In this document: positions 42,760 to 51,451 of the stretch, in pieces
Numbering within the stretch: position 1 is the stretch's first letter
Layout: every line of letters starts with the position of its first letter
DNA from: JAFGGG01 sp964638895
Lineage (GTDB): Bacteria; Spirochaetota; Spirochaetia; SZUA-6; RPPD01
DNA: 64,000 bases
NCBI GenBank assembly: GCA_964638895.1
Contig: CAZWYY010000002.1
Location: forward strand, 1-64,000
Direction: 5' to 3'
Translations under genes and position numbers: made by a program
The notes under the pieces: model-generated
The model's database searches: none
What the model was told of the DNA's origin: nothing
Seen by the model: the letters and a program-made list of their open reading frames with translations, nothing else

Positions 42760-44847
42760 ATGGCTGACGTTCCCCAGGTATTAGGATATTTAACCAAGAG
42801 AAAAAGCGACCTGGCCATTGCGGCGGGCGTGATTATGATTGTCCTCATGCTGCTGATCCCGCTGCCCGCCTTTGTTCTTGACACCTTCATGGCGGTGAAC
42901 CTGGTCTTAAGCCTCCTGGTTATCCTGATAGTGCTTTTTTCCAGAAAGGTTCTGGATTTCTCGGTCTTCCCCACCATGCTGCTTATCCTCACGGTCTACG
43001 GGCTGGCGCTTAACGTATCGTCCACCAGGCTTATCTTATCACAGGGCAAGGCCTTCGGCGGGCAGATCGTCAGGGCCTTCGGTGCTTTTGTTACCGGCTC
43101 GGCCGAATCGTTTACGGGGTATATAATCGGCCTGATCATCTTTATCGTCATCATCGCGGTCCAGTTCATTGTTATTACTAAGGGATCCACCAGGGTTGCC
43201 GAGGTTGCCGCCCGGTTCACCCTGGACGCGCTGCCCGGAAAGCAGATGGCGATTGAGGCCGAGTACAACTCGGGACTGATCACCGAGGAGGAGGCCACCA
43301 GGAGAAAGAACGAGATTCAGCGCGAGGTTGATTTCTATGGGGCCATGGACGGCGCCTCCAAATTCGTCTCCGGAAACGTAAAGGTCGGCATCTTGATAAC
43401 CCTGATCAATATGATCGGCGGGCTGATCGTGGGTATGACACTGCACGGAGAATCCTGGAGCGACGCGGTGCACACCTATATTTCCCTGACCATAGGTGAC
43501 GGCCTGGTAACACAACTGCCCACCCTGTTGATCTCCACGGCAACCGGTATTATCGTCACCCGCGCAGTTTCGGACGCAACCTTCGGTTCCGACGTGACCT
43601 CCCAGTTTTCCAACCAGGCAAAACCCTACCTGGTGGGTACGGTTTTCCTGCTGCTTATGGGCTTTCTGCCGGGATTCCCCTGGTACGTACTCTGGCCCCT
43701 CTCCGGCCTGTTCGGATTTCTGGCATACATCCTTTCGCGCAACATCATGGTCAAGGAAGAGAAGGTAAAACTCAAAGAGGCCTCGGAGCAGGAACACCGT
43801 GCCCCCACGGAGATATCGCCGGTGGTGCCCCTTGATCCACTTTCCCTGGAACTGGGTTACGGACTCATTCCCCTGGTGGATAAGGAGCACGGCGCCGAAC
43901 TCTTGGACCGGATAACCAGAATCAGAAGGGAATCGGCGCTGGATCTGGGTCTGGTTGTGCCCAGGATACGGATAATCGACAATATGCGCCTGGACCCGCC
44001 GGAATACTGCTTTAAGATCAAGGGTGTGGAGGTGGGCAGGGGCAAGATCCGCATGGGACGCTACCTGGCAATCAACCCCAGCGGTGAAAAGGAGCAGCTT
44101 GCGGGAGAGAAGACTTTTGATCCGACCTTCGGGCTGCCCGCGGTATGGATTGCGGAGGAGCAGCGGGACAAGGCTGAGCAGTTGGGGTACACCGTAGTAG
44201 ACCCGCCCTCGATTATCGCCACCCATCTTACCGAAATTATAAAACAGCACGCCGAGGAACTGTTGGGCAGGCAGGAGGTTCAGTCAATCTTAGATACACT
44301 GCGCTCGGATTACCCGGCGGTTGTGGATGACGTGCTTAAGACAATGAACGTGGGCGAGATTCAGAAGGTGCTTCAGGGATTATTAAAGGAGCAGGTTTCC
44401 ATCAGGAATATCGTGGCGATACTGGAAACCCTGGCGGATTTTGCGCCGGTAACCAAGGATATAAGCTATCTGATGGAAAAGGCGCGCCAGGCCTTGGGGA
44501 GGCAGATATGCCTGCAGTACGCCGATGAGAAGCGGATGTTGCACGTGCTTACCATCGATCCGGAACTGGAAAAGCGGATTATTGATTCCAGGGTGGAAAC
44601 CGGTACCGGCATAAGCGCGGCCCTGGAGCCGGCCTTACAGCGAAAGTGGATTAATGCCTGCCTGAATACCGTAAAGGCGGTGCAGGAAAGGGGGCTTCTG
44701 CCGGTGGTGCTCTGCTCAGAGGCCGCCCGTCCCCTGGTAAAGGACAGCACCAAAAGGGAGCTTCCGCAGCTTACGGTAATATCGGTCCCGGAAATAGTCA
44801 CCGAAGTATCGGTGGAATCCGTGGGCACAATTTCAATCAGTGAGTAA
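42760..44847 (+). CDS. flhA: Flagellar export gate protein FlhA
   Basis: A 695-residue protein. The N-terminal eight-helix part holds VFPTMLLILTVYGLALNVSSTRLIL and the FHIPEP block RVAEVAARFTLDALPGKQMAIEAEYNSGLITEEEA, TRRKNEIQREVDFYGAMDGASKFVSGN. The C-terminal cytoplasmic domain (about 350-695) forms the nonameric ring where FliH/FliI/chaperone complexes dock. Order after flhB and before flhF is the standard one. Confidence 0.96.
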   Translation: MADVPQVLGYLTKRKSDLAIAAGVIMIVLMLLIPLPAFVLDTFMAVNLVLSLLVILIVLFSRKVLDFSVFPTMLLILTVYGLALNVSSTRLILSQGKAFGGQIVRAFGAFVTGSAESFTGYIIGLIIFIVIIAVQFIVITKGSTRVAEVAARFTLDALPGKQMAIEAEYNSGLITEEEATRRKNEIQREVDFYGAMDGASKFVSGNVKVGILITLINMIGGLIVGMTLHGESWSDAVHTYISLTIGDGLVTQLPTLLISTATGIIVTRAVSDATFGSDVTSQFSNQAKPYLVGTVFLLLMGFLPGFPWYVLWPLSGLFGFLAYILSRNIMVKEEKVKLKEASEQEHRAPTEISPVVPLDPLSLELGYGLIPLVDKEHGAELLDRITRIRRESALDLGLVVPRIRIIDNMRLDPPEYCFKIKGVEVGRGKIRMGRYLAINPSGEKEQLAGEKTFDPTFGLPAVWIAEEQRDKAEQLGYTVVDPPSIIATHLTEIIKQHAEELLGRQEVQSILDTLRSDYPAVVDDVLKTMNVGEIQKVLQGLLKEQVSIRNIVAILETLADFAPVTKDISYLMEKARQALGRQICLQYADEKRMLHVLTIDPELEKRIIDSRVETGTGISAALEPALQRKWINACLNTVKAVQERGLLPVVLCSEAARPLVKDSTKRELPQLTVISVPEIVTEVSVESVGTISISE

Positions 44848-44860
44848 AGGGAGTAGGATA

Positions 44861-46045
44861 ATGCAATATTTTACCATTCAGGCATACAATCACCGGGAGG
44901 CAATCGACAAGATGAGGCTGCAGTACGGTGAGAACGGCAAGATACTCACTTACCGGAACATCCGCCTGGGGGGCATACTGGGTTTTTTTTCCCGGGAAGG
45001 GGTGGAGATCACAGGTTATATCGCGGAAAACAGCACCGGCAAAAAAATAAACATCCAGGACGAAAAGGCCAAAATCCTGGAAACCGCGAAGAAAGAGCAG
45101 ACACTGAATTACATACTTAAGGAGTTGAAGGAGCTGAAATACGATATCGGAAAAACGGTGGCCCCCATCCGGCAGAACCCCCCTGCTATTGAAAAGATCA
45201 AGGAAATATTATACGAAAACGATTTCTCACCCGAGTATGTAAAACAAATTATTGAAAAGATGAAAAACGGCTTTTCGATAATGGAGCTGGAAAATATAAA
45301 CAAGCTTCAGGGCAGTTTGGTGGACTGGATCGGTGAAAGCTTTACCGTATTTGAAGACCCGGAACAGGAGTCGAAAAAACCGAGGATCATAACGATCATC
45401 GGTCCAACGGGTGTCGGTAAAACAACCACAGTAGCAAAGCTTGCCGCACTCTACGGTTTAAAAAGCAATGGGCATAAGCCCCTGAGCGTCAGGATAATCA
45501 CCATAGACAACTACCGGATAGGGGCCAAGCAGCAGATTGAGACATACGGTGATATCATGCGAATACCGGTGTCCTTCGCCGAAACAACGGCCGATCTAAA
45601 AAAGCTTGTCGCACTGTACAGCGACGTGGATATCATCCTGATAGATACCATCGGTAAAAGCCAGAAGGATTATAAAAAACTGGGGGAGATGAAGGAGCTT
45701 TTGGAAGCTTGCGGGAAACATACGGACACCTTTCTGGCGGTCAGCGCAACCACAAAATACAAGGACCTGGAAGAGATTTTCCAACAGTATGAGCCGTTCA
45801 AGTACGCATCGGTTATCATAACCAAGCTTGACGAGACTTCACAAATAGGTAATATCATAAGTATATTGGCGGGGAAGCGGAAGTCGGCGGTGTTTGTTAC
45901 GGACGGGCAGAAGGTCCCGCAGGATATCGAGAAGGCAACCGTAATGCGTTTCCTGATGCAGCTTGAAGGCCTGCGGATAAACAGGGACTACCTGGAAAAA
46001 AAATACGGTAAGCGCGATAAAGTTTTAAATGAGGCGTGGAGTTAA
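44861..46045 (+). CDS. flhF: SRP-family GTPase FlhF
   Basis: The 394-residue protein starts MQYFTIQAYNHREAIDKMRLQYGENGKILTYRNI, the FlhF B domain. The NG domain contains IIGPTGVGKTTTVAKLAALYG, TIDNYRIGAKQQIETYGDIM and LIDTIGKSQKDY. FlhF sets where and how many flagella form, at the cell poles in spirochaetes. ATG 44861 is preferred because AAGGGAG lies 7-8 bases upstream; GTG 44840 overlaps flhA. DTIGKS replaces the more usual DTAGRS. Confidence 0.92.
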   Translation: MQYFTIQAYNHREAIDKMRLQYGENGKILTYRNIRLGGILGFFSREGVEITGYIAENSTGKKINIQDEKAKILETAKKEQTLNYILKELKELKYDIGKTVAPIRQNPPAIEKIKEILYENDFSPEYVKQIIEKMKNGFSIMELENINKLQGSLVDWIGESFTVFEDPEQESKKPRIITIIGPTGVGKTTTVAKLAALYGLKSNGHKPLSVRIITIDNYRIGAKQQIETYGDIMRIPVSFAETTADLKKLVALYSDVDIILIDTIGKSQKDYKKLGEMKELLEACGKHTDTFLAVSATTKYKDLEEIFQQYEPFKYASVIITKLDETSQIGNIISILAGKRKSAVFVTDGQKVPQDIEKATVMRFLMQLEGLRINRDYLEKKYGKRDKVLNEAWS

Positions 46046-46048
46046 CAG

Positions 46049-46906
46049 ATGGCGGATCAGGCGGAAAAATTAAGAGAGCTCATGCAGAATAAAAACGGAA
46101 ATCATCGCTCGGCGACAAGGATCATAACGGTGTCAAGCGGGAAGGGCGGCGTGGGCAAGACCAATATCGCCATAAATCTGGCCCTGGCTTATGCTGAAAT
46201 GGGGAAAAAGGTTACGGTTATGGATGCCGACCTGGGTTTGGCCAATGTCAACGTTGTGCTGGGTGTCATTCCAAAATACAACCTCTACCATGTAATCAGG
46301 CAGCAGAAAAAAATGAAGGATATTATCATGGATACCAATTTCGGTATAAAGATAGTTGCGGGCGCCTCGGGATTTTCAAAAATCGCTAATCTGACCGAGG
46401 ATGAGCGCAATATTTTTATACGGGAGCTGGATGAACTGGCCAACGCGGACATCATAATTATCGATACCGGTGCGGGTGTATCGAACAATGTTATCTCGTT
46501 TGTCGCGGCCGCCGATGACGTGATTATCGTTACCACACCGGAGCCCACCGCCATTACGGACGCATACGGTATTATCAAAATAATCGCCACGGAGATTGAA
46601 AACCTTGATTTGGGCCTGAAACTGGTTGTAAACAGGGTCGGCTCGGTGCTGGAAGGGAAAAAGGTGGCTACCCGTGTCATCTCTATCGCCAGTAATTTTT
46701 TAAACATCAAGGTCGATTACCTGGGATTTGTTTATAACGATAAGCTGGTGCATAACGCGGTTATCAAGCAAAAGCCGTTCTTTGCCATTGATCCCCACAG
46801 TAAGGCCTCAATCTGCATAAAGCACATCATCGGCCGGCTGGAGAATATAGAATACCGCGAGGGGAGGGGCATATCGCGTTTCTTGAAAAAACTCTTCGGC
46901 AACTGA
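46049..46906 (+). CDS. flhG: FlhG (YlxH/FleN) MinD-like ATPase
   Basis: The 285-residue protein has a short N-terminal FlhF-activating segment (AEKLRELMQNK) and a deviant Walker A motif in ITVSSGKGGVGKTNIAINLALAYAEMGKKVTVMDADLGLANVNVVLG. IDTGAGVSNNVISFV and TTPEPTAITDAYGIIK are ParA/MinD family blocks. FlhG limits flagellar number by acting on FlhF. It starts 3 bases after flhF and is followed by a terminator-like hairpin. Confidence 0.92.
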   Translation: MADQAEKLRELMQNKNGNHRSATRIITVSSGKGGVGKTNIAINLALAYAEMGKKVTVMDADLGLANVNVVLGVIPKYNLYHVIRQQKKMKDIIMDTNFGIKIVAGASGFSKIANLTEDERNIFIRELDELANADIIIIDTGAGVSNNVISFVAAADDVIIVTTPEPTAITDAYGIIKIIATEIENLDLGLKLVVNRVGSVLEGKKVATRVISIASNFLNIKVDYLGFVYNDKLVHNAVIKQKPFFAIDPHSKASICIKHIIGRLENIEYREGRGISRFLKKLFGN

Positions 46907-46920
46907 ATGGGAAGGTATTA

Positions 46921-46952
46921 GGCCGTCGGCATCTTGACGGCCGGGGCTTTTT
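46921..46952 (+). terminator. Terminator-like hairpin after flhG
   Basis: GGCCGTC (46921-46927) pairs perfectly with GACGGCC (46936-46942) over an 8-base loop, then GGGGC and five T. The T-run begins 5 bases after the stem, so termination may be partial, letting some transcripts continue into the sigma-factor gene. Confidence 0.55.
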
Positions 46953-46984
46953 CTCATAAGCTTTAAAGAGGAGTAGAGAAGAAA

Positions 46985-47800
46985 ATGATACGGTGGAACA
47001 TGGCTATATATGCCGGAATCGGGGCATTTGTTCTCTCTTTCCTGGTGGGAATAATCAGCGGAAATCCGTTTTTTACCATATTACTACGCGCAATACTATT
47101 TGGTGCGATATTTTGCGGCCTGGGCGCGGCGGCAAGTTATCTGTTAAACAGGTTTACGCCCGAATTATTCAATCCCGAAGAGCATGCCCAGGAACAGGAT
47201 GAAACGCGGGAGAATATCGACATCGTGCTTCCCGAAGAAACACCCGGTATAGGAGAATCATTAATTGAAGAAGGCGAGGACAGCGAGGCCGCCCTGGAAC
47301 TTGAAAACGCGGAAGAGAACAGGGAGCAAGACCGGGAGTTTTTATCCGACGATGTCACATCATCCGCGGAAGATGAGCAGCCGGAAGCCGAACAGGATGA
47401 ATATCCTGATGTCATCAGGGAAGAAATACCCGCTGCCGCAGAACCGGAATCACAAGAACAGGAACAGGAACAGGAACCTGAAGAACCGCTTATGACAAGC
47501 GATACTGAAACGGAAATGCAGGAAGACGATGTAGCCACGGGCCCGCATGAGCAACCTGCGGAAAACCTGCGGCAGGGCATTAAGGACGACGAGATTGACG
47601 AGCTTCCGGATATGGGCGTTCTGGAGAACTCGTTTCTGGTGTTGAAAAACGATGATTCGCGTGAGAGCAAGGCGTTTCCCGAGGTGCATACGCGGAAGGG
47701 CAAACCGGACATAAAAAATCAGGATCCGCAGGTATACGCACAAGCCGTGCGCACCATAATTAAAAGAGATGAGGAAGGACCGAAAAAGTATGGCCGATGA
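46985..47800 (+). CDS. Membrane-anchored acidic protein between flhG and the sigma-28 gene, unknown
   Basis: Two hydrophobic stretches at the N-terminus (AIYAGIGAFVLSFLVGIIS and ILLRAILFGAIFCGLGAAASYLL) form a membrane hairpin. Residues about 60-215 are strongly acidic and low in complexity (QEQEQEQEPEEP). The conserved-looking end is DPQVYAQAVRTIIKRDEEGPKKYGR. The ends of the chain overlap the sigma-factor start (47790). I know unnamed spirochaete genes in this spot but no function; a role in flagellar regulation or placement is only suggested by position. Confidence 0.7.
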   Translation: MIRWNMAIYAGIGAFVLSFLVGIISGNPFFTILLRAILFGAIFCGLGAAASYLLNRFTPELFNPEEHAQEQDETRENIDIVLPEETPGIGESLIEEGEDSEAALELENAEENREQDREFLSDDVTSSAEDEQPEAEQDEYPDVIREEIPAAAEPESQEQEQEQEPEEPLMTSDTETEMQEDDVATGPHEQPAENLRQGIKDDEIDELPDMGVLENSFLVLKNDDSRESKAFPEVHTRKGKPDIKNQDPQVYAQAVRTIIKRDEEGPKKYGR

Positions 47801-48578
47801 GGTTTTTAAAAAAAAATCCGAAGAAGAGCTTTGGAGGGCTTACAGAAAATCAAAGGATCCGCATATACGTGATTTTTTTATAAAGCAATACGCCCCCCTG
47901 GTAAAGTATGTGGCGGGCAAGGTGGCCATCGGTATGCCCCAAAACGTTGAGTTTGAAGATCTTGTGGGCTATGGTGTATTCGGCCTTTTTGACGCCATTG
48001 ACAAATTTGACCCGGATAAACACGTGAAATTTAAAACATATGCGGTAACCCGTATTCGCGGTTCGATATTCGACGAACTGCGCTCCATAGACTGGGTTCC
48101 GCGCTCGGTCAGACAAAAGACAAGGGAGGTGGAAGACACCATATCTCACCTGGAAGGGCAGTTGGGCCGCGCGGCCTCCGACAACGAGATTGCCAAGGCC
48201 ATGAATATATCGACCGATGATTACCAGGATCTGATGTTAAAGATTAGCGGCACGTCAATCATGTCCATCCATGATATCTGGTATACGGGTGAGGATAACG
48301 ACAAAATATCGATCGCCGAAAGCATTGAATCACCCTCCAGCCTTAATCCGGATACGATTGTTGAAAAAAACGAGATAAAACGGGTTATTATAGAAGCAAT
48401 CAATGAACTGCCGGAAAAAGAGAAAAAAGTTCTTGTCCTTTACTATTATGAGGACTTAACTTTAAAGGAGATAGGCGAGGTGCTGGAGGTTACGGAATCC
48501 CGGGTATCGCAGCTGCATACAAAGGCAATTCTGCGCCTGCGGGCCAAACTTACAAGCCTGAAAAAAGGAATAATGTAG
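47790..48578 (+). CDS. fliA: RNA polymerase sigma-28 family factor (FliA/WhiG)
   Basis: The 262-residue protein has region 2 (VKYVAGKVAIGMPQNVEFEDLVGYGVFGLFDAIDKFDPDKHVKFKTYAVTRIRGSIFDELRSIDWVPRSVRQK, in parts), region 3, and region 4 (LTLKEIGEVLEVTESRVSQLHTKAILRLRAKL), which is the FliA/WhiG arrangement. ATG 47790 is chosen because AGGAAGGAC lies upstream and the family begins here. It should recognise the TAAA-N15 promoter seen before flagellin (63853-63879). A FlgM-like microprotein at 57748 is a possible antagonist. Confidence 0.92.
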   Translation: MADEVFKKKSEEELWRAYRKSKDPHIRDFFIKQYAPLVKYVAGKVAIGMPQNVEFEDLVGYGVFGLFDAIDKFDPDKHVKFKTYAVTRIRGSIFDELRSIDWVPRSVRQKTREVEDTISHLEGQLGRAASDNEIAKAMNISTDDYQDLMLKISGTSIMSIHDIWYTGEDNDKISIAESIESPSSLNPDTIVEKNEIKRVIIEAINELPEKEKKVLVLYYYEDLTLKEIGEVLEVTESRVSQLHTKAILRLRAKLTSLKKGIM

Positions 48579-48579
48579 T

Positions 48580-50529
48580 ATGGTCAAACTGGATCAACTG
48601 CGAAAATTCATGAAAACCCTTTATAAGCAGGATATGAACAACAAGAGTATCCATGCCAGGGGAAGGACATTAGATGAAGCCCTGCGTGAAGCGGCCATAC
48701 AGTTGGGGCTGCCGGTAAAAAAACTGGATTATGAAATAGTCAGACGCGGCAGTAAAAAGGTAATGGGTCTGGGAGGCGGAGATTGGGAGATAATCGCGTA
48801 TGCCGCGGGGCTGGGTGTCGACGCCAAGGACATGTTTGACGAGGATCTGATATTCGGGCAGAAACTGGATACCGATTTTGCCGATCAAAACAAAAACAGA
48901 GACGGGAAGATAAGCGTGCGCCTGCAGCCGGACGGGGTATTTTTAAAGGTGACAAAACCGATCGGAAACGGGAAAAAAGCCAATATCGTCACGGCCAAAA
49001 ATCTGATAATGAAGAGGAACATCGGCCATTATAATGAGGAACTGGTGGAAAAAGTAGTACGATATGCAGACGATAAATACGTAAAAATAGCGAATTATGA
49101 ATATGTTCCCGCCCATGACCCGGTTATGTCGGTGAGTATCGCCGATATGGAGATGAAAGCGTACCTGCTGCTGCAGGCGCCCAGACCCGGCGGCGCCGAT
49201 CTGACCGCCGAAAGCATCAGAAACTATCTGAAGAACAACAGGGTCGTGTTCGGCATAAAAGAAGGTGTGCTTACCACATTGGAGGAAAACCCGATTTATA
49301 ATGAAGAGATACTGGTTGCCGAAGGCCAAAAACAGGTAAACGGTAATGACGCCAAGATTGTGTATAATTTTAATACTGATCACTCCACAATCATCCTGAA
49401 AGAAAAAAACGGACGCGTTGATTTTAAAGACCTGAATCTGATCGAAAACGTGGTTGCGGGGCAGCAGATAGCCAAAAAAATACCCCCGGAAAGGGGCAAA
49501 GACGGGCAGACAATAACAGGGAAAACTATGCCCGCCAAAGCCGGCAAGGATATGGCAATAAACGTGGGCAAGAATGTAAAGCTTTCCGAGGACGGCACAA
49601 CCGCAATATCGGAGATCAACGGTCAGGTCATCATTTTAAACGGTAAATTAAATGTTGAGCCCGTGTATACGGTACCAGGAGACGTAAACCTGCATACCGG
49701 TAACATACTTTTTCTGGGAACGGTTATTGTGCGGGGAAACGTGGAAGACGGGTTTTCGGTCAAGGCAGCGGGCAATATTGAGGTCATGGGAAATGTGGGC
49801 AAGGCCGTGCTCGACGCCGAGGGTGATATCATCGTGCACCAGGGTGTGTTGGGCAAAAACGAGGGCAAGGTGCGCTGTGGCAAAAATTTGTACGCCAAAT
49901 TCGTTGAACACGCCTATATTGAAGTGGAGAACAATGTGATTGTAACCGACGGAATCCTGCATTCGTATGTCGATTCCAATAAAAAGATTATCTGCCAGGG
50001 AAGAAGGGCCTCAATCGTGGGTGGAAGGCTGCGCGCGGCCGAGGAGATTAATGCCAAGAACCTGGGGTCCGTGGCCGGTGCGGAAACCGTGCTGGAGGTG
50101 GGGTATGATCCTAAAAGTAAGGAAAAACTTATAGAACTGAATTCGGCCATCGACAACTTCAATAAGGAAATGGAGGAGCTGGAACGCAACATCAATACAC
50201 TTGAAAATCTTAAAAAAGTGCAGAAGAACCTGCCTGAGGAAAAAGAGAAATACCTCGTAGAGCTGAACGAAAAACGCATGAAAATTCTTACGGAAATGAA
50301 AGAGTTAAAAACACAGGCTGAGGAAATAAAACGCCACCTGGCCTCACTCAAGATAAAAGGCAAGATATCCGCGTCCGAACGCGTGTTCCCTGGTGTGAAG
50401 ATCTATTTGAAGGATGTGATGGACAAGGTAAGGGTTGAACAAAAGGCGGTAACCTATGTTCTGGAAGGAAAGCGAATCAGGATGACCAAATATGAACCTG
50501 TGGAAGGCGAGTATTTAAGGAGACGGTAA
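48580..50529 (+). CDS. FapA (DUF342) protein with N-terminal Jag-N-like domain
   Basis: A 649-residue protein. Residues about 20-65 (SIHARGRTLDEALREAAIQLGLPVKKLDYEIVRRGSKKVMGLGG) are Jag-N-like. Residues about 110-500 hold the DUF342/FapA beta-helix (PPERGKDGQTITGKTMPAKAG ... GDVNLHTGNILFLGTVIVRGNVEDGFSVKAAGNIEVMGNVGKA). A coiled coil follows (about 520-590). FapA-like proteins are common next to flagellar genes in spirochaetes and Firmicutes; in Vibrio FapA links glucose signalling to polar flagella. Here the role is unproved. It starts one base after the sigma-gene stop and ends with an ATG overlap. Confidence 0.85.
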   Translation: MVKLDQLRKFMKTLYKQDMNNKSIHARGRTLDEALREAAIQLGLPVKKLDYEIVRRGSKKVMGLGGGDWEIIAYAAGLGVDAKDMFDEDLIFGQKLDTDFADQNKNRDGKISVRLQPDGVFLKVTKPIGNGKKANIVTAKNLIMKRNIGHYNEELVEKVVRYADDKYVKIANYEYVPAHDPVMSVSIADMEMKAYLLLQAPRPGGADLTAESIRNYLKNNRVVFGIKEGVLTTLEENPIYNEEILVAEGQKQVNGNDAKIVYNFNTDHSTIILKEKNGRVDFKDLNLIENVVAGQQIAKKIPPERGKDGQTITGKTMPAKAGKDMAINVGKNVKLSEDGTTAISEINGQVIILNGKLNVEPVYTVPGDVNLHTGNILFLGTVIVRGNVEDGFSVKAAGNIEVMGNVGKAVLDAEGDIIVHQGVLGKNEGKVRCGKNLYAKFVEHAYIEVENNVIVTDGILHSYVDSNKKIICQGRRASIVGGRLRAAEEINAKNLGSVAGAETVLEVGYDPKSKEKLIELNSAIDNFNKEMEELERNINTLENLKKVQKNLPEEKEKYLVELNEKRMKILTEMKELKTQAEEIKRHLASLKIKGKISASERVFPGVKIYLKDVMDKVRVEQKAVTYVLEGKRIRMTKYEPVEGEYLRRR

Positions 50530-50849
50530 TGTCGGTGCTTCCCATCGATATGCAGATTCTTTTTTCTCAGATGAATCAGGTGGGGAAAGAACAGGCCATA
50601 CAGAAAGAAGGAAACGCAATACACCAGTCGCTGCAGGGAATGGAACTGGTTAAAACCACGGAGCAGCAGGACAACTCCGTGAACCAGAGCAAGGAAGTGG
50701 GCAACGGCGTGGAAAGATTAAAAAATAGCGAGAAAAAAAAACAGGAAGAACGGGAAAAAGAAAAACAGGAAAAAGAAAAAAGAGCACAGCAAAAGAAGGC
50801 GGTGTTTGCTGATCCTGACCTGGGAAATAATATCGACATATTGGGGTAA
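50529..50849 (+). CDS. Small charged coiled-coil protein, unknown
   Basis: The 106-residue protein starts MSVLPIDMQILFSQMNQVGKEQAIQKEGNAIHQSL, then a Lys/Glu-rich helix (about 68-92) and ends KKAVFADPDLGNNIDILG. No domain recognised. The gene overlaps the FapA-like stop by one base and is 11 bases before the next, so it belongs to the same transcript. Confidence 0.7.
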   Translation: MSVLPIDMQILFSQMNQVGKEQAIQKEGNAIHQSLQGMELVKTTEQQDNSVNQSKEVGNGVERLKNSEKKKQEEREKEKQEKEKRAQQKKAVFADPDLGNNIDILG

Positions 50850-50860
50850 CCGGCGTAATC

Positions 50861-51310
50861 ATGGAAATATTTCTATTTATAATAGCGTGCCAGTTGGTGT
50901 GTTTTTTAGTGCTGTATGTATTGTTAAAAAAAAGACTGGACAAGCAGTACTCGTATGATGCACAAATCGGTAAGATTGAGAGGGAGGTTGAGAAGATTAT
51001 TACGGAGTTGAACAGGACCACCGAGCGAAACATAGGGATTCTGGAACATAAGATAGCTGAAATAGAGAAACTGATGACGGCCACGGACAAACGCCTTGGG
51101 GTATTGAAGCGTGAAAGTGAAAAGCACGACCTCAGTCAGAAGATCTATACGAATCTAGCACCTGCGGCCGCACACAATAAAAGCAGGAATATAAAGGAAG
51201 AGGTGATGAGGCTGTACGCAAGCGGATTCCCTTCAGGGATGATCGCCAATCAGCTTGGTACGTCAATCGGAGAAGTGGAACTGATAATTTCCCTGGCGGG
51301 AAAAAGCTAA
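50861..51310 (+). CDS. Membrane-anchored coiled-coil protein with DUF2802-like helix pair, unknown
   Basis: Residues 1-22 form a membrane helix (MEIFLFIIACQLVCFLVLYVLL). A coiled coil (about 25-100) follows, and the end EEVMRLYASGFPSGMIANQLGTSIGEVELIISL resembles a DUF2802 / helix-turn-helix-like segment seen in proteins near flagellar clusters. The function is unknown. Last gene before the ffh promoter. Confidence 0.7.
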   Translation: MEIFLFIIACQLVCFLVLYVLLKKRLDKQYSYDAQIGKIEREVEKIITELNRTTERNIGILEHKIAEIEKLMTATDKRLGVLKRESEKHDLSQKIYTNLAPAAAHNKSRNIKEEVMRLYASGFPSGMIANQLGTSIGEVELIISLAGKS

Positions 51311-51364
51311 AAAAATATACGCCGCAGGGCATGAGCATAAAAAAAATGCATACCCGGTTTTCCG

Positions 51365-51374
51365 CCTCGCGAGG
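51365..51374. repeat. 10-bp perfect palindrome before the ffh promoter
   Basis: CCTCGCGAGG equals its reverse complement and lies 21 bases upstream of the ffh -35 box. It may be a regulator site or chance; nothing else in the window repeats it to my reading. Confidence 0.3.
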
Positions 51375-51394
51375 GAGGGGAATTTGATCCCGCC

Positions 51395-51425
51395 TTGACA
51401 ATTTAATAAATAATAGGTATATAAT
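51395..51425 (+). promoter_or_regulatory. Promoter of the ffh-rpsP-trmD-rplS group
   Basis: TTGACA (51395-51400) with TATAAT (51420-51425) after 19 bases, or TATATA (51418-51423) after 17. The gene starts at 51452. Confidence 0.65.
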
Positions 51426-51451
51426 CATAGTTTAGAATATGCGGTAAGGCA

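Noticed and set aside
43039..44250. About 400-codon open frame opposite flhA
   Set aside because: flhA is complete with all family motifs; the opposite frame has no domain and arises from base composition.
47455..47485. CAGGAA-type short tandem repeat (Gln-Glu repeats)
   Set aside because: It is a short low-complexity coding stretch inside the acidic protein, not a CRISPR or structural repeat.
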